Origin: an uncultured Oleispira sp.
GTDB taxonomy: Bacteria; Pseudomonadota; Gammaproteobacteria; Pseudomonadales; Oceanobacteraceae
Assembly (NCBI GenBank): GCA_913061415.1
Contig: CAJXUD010000002.1
Location: 248,001 to 312,000, forward strand
Length of the DNA stretch: 64,000 nt
Reading direction: 5' to 3'
Shown: piece after piece, positions 62,173-64,000 of the stretch
Layout: each line of letters starts with the position of its first letter
Position numbering within the stretch: position 1 is the stretch's first letter
Program-made: the position numbers and the translations under genes
Notes under the pieces: model-generated
Database searches by the model: none
What the model saw: only the letters and a program-made list of their open reading frames with translations
Told to the model about the DNA's origin: nothing

Positions 62173-63018
62173 ATGAAACATTTTATCCAAGAGTGCATTA
62201 AGACCTTGGGAGTCGAAAAAAACACGACCTCCCACAGTGAAAAATATATATCAGCCATCGGTGTTTTCATCAGTATGGCGGGCTGCTATATGATTACTCA
62301 GTATTCTCTGTCTGACGAAAGCGCTCATTTATTTGTGGCATCAATGGCGGCCAGTGCAGTCTTGTTATTTGCCATACCCCATGGCGCTTTGTCACAGCCT
62401 TGGCCATTAATTATGGGTAACATTTTATCTGCCATCATTGGGGTTACTTGCTATCAATACTTAGGTAGTACCCTGCTTAGCGCCTGTATTGCTACGAGTG
62501 TTAGTGTTTTAGTTATGTATTACTTAGGCTGTTTGCACCCTCCTGGCGGCGCTACCGCTTTCTTTGCCGTAACCTCAGGAGCCGATGCTCATGCGCTTGG
62601 CTTTGATTTTGTATGGATGGTCATTGCCGCGAATATCGCCTGCCTGTTGACTGTAGCGGTACTGTATAACGGCCTATTTCATTGGCGTCGTTATCCTGCG
62701 CATCTCTTCAAGATGATGGATGAAAAGACTAATAATGTATCTGCAGTCAACCTAGCAGACAGTGAGCCAAGCTTCGGTATTTCTGAAGAGAACATTATTG
62801 CGGCCCTACAGCAGACCAATTCTTTCGTTGATGTAGCGCCCGAAGAATTGATCGCTATTTTTGAATCGGCCTCTCAGCATGCTGAAACGGCTCGCCTTGA
62901 AAAAGAAGCCTTAATGCAAAGAATCCTGCAAAAGCGCAATCAAAAAATTAAAAGCCTTAAGCGAAAAAAGATAGCCGGTAGAATTCCTTTCAATCGCTCA
63001 CTAAGTAAAGCGAGTTAA
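62173..63018 (+). CDS. HPP family membrane protein
   Basis: A 281-residue protein with four predicted membrane segments (about 35-180). The signature HPPGGATAFFAV (CLHPPGGATAFFAVTSG, about 120) and PHGALSQPWPLIMGNILSAIIG identify the HPP family. Some members are linked to nitrite or other anion transport in chloroplasts and cyanobacteria. The C-terminal ~90 residues are cytoplasmic and charged (IIAALQQTNSFVDVAPEELIAIFE; then a basic tail KRNQKIKSLKRKK). The neighbouring divergent LysR regulator suggests controlled expression. Substrate unknown. Confidence 0.87.
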   Translation: MKHFIQECIKTLGVEKNTTSHSEKYISAIGVFISMAGCYMITQYSLSDESAHLFVASMAASAVLLFAIPHGALSQPWPLIMGNILSAIIGVTCYQYLGSTLLSACIATSVSVLVMYYLGCLHPPGGATAFFAVTSGADAHALGFDFVWMVIAANIACLLTVAVLYNGLFHWRRYPAHLFKMMDEKTNNVSAVNLADSEPSFGISEENIIAALQQTNSFVDVAPEELIAIFESASQHAETARLEKEALMQRILQKRNQKIKSLKRKKIAGRIPFNRSLSKAS

Positions 63019-63028
63019 CCACCTCATG

Positions 63029-63088
63029 TCGCTTAATGCTGAATCACTTAATTTAGGGGCGCTTAATGTAGGGGCGCTTAATGTAGGG
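63029..63088. repeat. Short tandem repeat before the MaoC-like gene
   Basis: Two perfect copies of GGGGCGCTTAATGTA (63056-63085), a third partial GGG, and two degenerate CTTAAT-containing units upstream. The repeat lies in the spacer before the gene at 63141. Confidence 0.6.
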
Positions 63089-63140
63089 TCATTCGATACT
63101 TTCTGATAAACTCGCGACAACTATTAGAAAGGATTTAGAC

Positions 63141-64000
63141 ATGACGGCCATCAATCTTGAATTTCACCAAGCCCCAGGAATCGCTAGCGCGATGGTTAAG
63201 GCTTTATTCCTACGCCGCAAAGGTTTTAATGCCAAAGTTGGTATGCCAGAAATCAATGCCAGCTGGTTTGGTGCTCAAGCCGATCAGGGGGCATTAAAAG
63301 AGTATTGCGAAACGCTAGACATCAAAATGACCGACACCTTGCCTGTGCTTTATCCACACGTTATGGCGGGTGGCATGCATATGCACATGCTAACGCATAA
63401 GGTTTTTCCGATTGGTTTATTGGGCGCAGTCCATCTTAAAAATACCATCACTCAGCACAAAGCCATCGCCATTGGCGACAAGATGGATATTCATGCGCAA
63501 ATGGGCGGCTTCCGTTTAACCGCAAAAGGCGTTGAGTTTGATTTTACGACTCAGGTTAAAATTGCTGATGAAGTCGTTTGGGAAGAGTTAAGTATTTATT
63601 TTATGGCCGGTAAATTTGGTGGTAAAGAAAACCCATCCACTGAAACCAGTTTTGAATTAGCAAGCCTAGACCAGATGTCGGATATTGCCTCTTGGTCTGT
63701 GCCAAAGAATCGCGGTAAAAAATACGCCAGCATCAGTGGTGACTACAACCCTATTCATACCTCTAAGTATTTGGCTAAGTTGTTTGGCTTTAAGCGCGAT
63801 ATCGCCCACGGTTTTGGTATTTTGGCACAAGCGGTTAATCAGTCTGAGTTGGCCAATAAAACCCACATTTCAGCGGGTAAATGCCAAGTCGATGTGATTT
63901 TTAAAGGGCCACTGTATTTGGAAAATGATGCAAGCTTGAAGCAAGCTGCCGATGCCGAAGATACAAGCAAAAACCAACGCTTTGATTTGTTTTCTGGCTC
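63141..64000 (+). CDS. MaoC-like dehydratase domain protein, 3' end outside window
   Basis: An open frame of 286 codons from an ATG with AGAAAGGA 7 bases upstream, running off the window. The N-terminal half resembles a degenerate hot-dog fold. The second half contains ASWSVPKNRGKKYASISGDYNPIHTSKYLAKLFGFKRDIAHGF (landmarks), which carries the MaoC hydratase motif with Asp and His of GDYNPIH. It is probably a 3-hydroxyacyl-CoA or acyl-ACP dehydratase acting in fatty acid turnover. The first 100 residues show no membrane segment or signal peptide. Tandem repeats lie just upstream. Confidence 0.85.
   Translation, partial: MTAINLEFHQAPGIASAMVKALFLRRKGFNAKVGMPEINASWFGAQADQGALKEYCETLDIKMTDTLPVLYPHVMAGGMHMHMLTHKVFPIGLLGAVHLKNTITQHKAIAIGDKMDIHAQMGGFRLTAKGVEFDFTTQVKIADEVVWEELSIYFMAGKFGGKENPSTETSFELASLDQMSDIASWSVPKNRGKKYASISGDYNPIHTSKYLAKLFGFKRDIAHGFGILAQAVNQSELANKTHISAGKCQVDVIFKGPLYLENDASLKQAADAEDTSKNQRFDLFSG

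Overview
The window looks like the chromosome of a marine, halotolerant gammaproteobacterium of the Oceanospirillales/Marinobacter type. The evidence is a complete ectoine operon with its own MarR regulator, a two-domain fatty acyl-CoA reductase of the Marinobacter wax-ester type, three RND/MMPL export systems, an arsenosugar-type cluster, and moderate GC with dense coding on both strands. No prophage, plasmid replicon, insertion sequence or CRISPR array was seen. Species cannot be fixed from the sequence alone.

Layout. 0-6.8 kb: a cut-off membrane gene, an RND pump (adaptor and permease) and an orphan sensor histidine kinase. 6.9-10 kb: a SulP transporter and three small genes (VF530 family, outer-membrane barrel, YgjP-like metallopeptidase). 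10-15.9 kb: a complete tripartite RND operon. 16-21.5 kb: an outer-membrane protein, a LolA-like protein, an MMPL exporter interrupted by one in-frame stop, and a TetR regulator with a 38-bp perfect palindromic operator. 21.8-23.8 kb: fatty acyl-CoA reductase. 24-28 kb: housekeeping genes hpt, trmJ, dapE and an rlmA-like gene with an unusual tail, a structured ~110-bp repeat, then tRNA-Arg(CCT). 28.5-30.9 kb: arsS and two arsenosugar-type glycosyltransferases. 31-46 kb is an accessory region: unknown genes and a type I restriction-modification operon (hsdR, Abi_2, hsdM, yhcG-like, hsdS) followed by three tightly coupled unknown genes, a SEC-C protein, and several REP-like palindromes.

47-55.4 kb is the most interesting region. 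It is a divergent locus resembling hmuYRSTUV of Bacteroidota. On the minus strand are an ExbB/MotA/TolQ-type channel, a DUF2149 protein and a CobN-like protein that carries an export signal and a C-terminal membrane anchor. On the plus strand are a TonB-dependent receptor and a lipoprotein with what look like two HmuY-type domains. A Fur-box-like palindrome lies between the two arms. I infer iron-regulated capture of heme or another metallo-tetrapyrrole, with a CobN-type protein working in the periplasm and powered by a proton channel rather than by CobS/CobT ATPases.

55.4-61 kb: ectA-ectB-ectC-ask plus a TPR membrane protein, with divergent ectR and a recognisable EctR-type operator. 61-64 kb: LysR regulator, HPP-family membrane protein, and a MaoC-like dehydratase cut by the window end.
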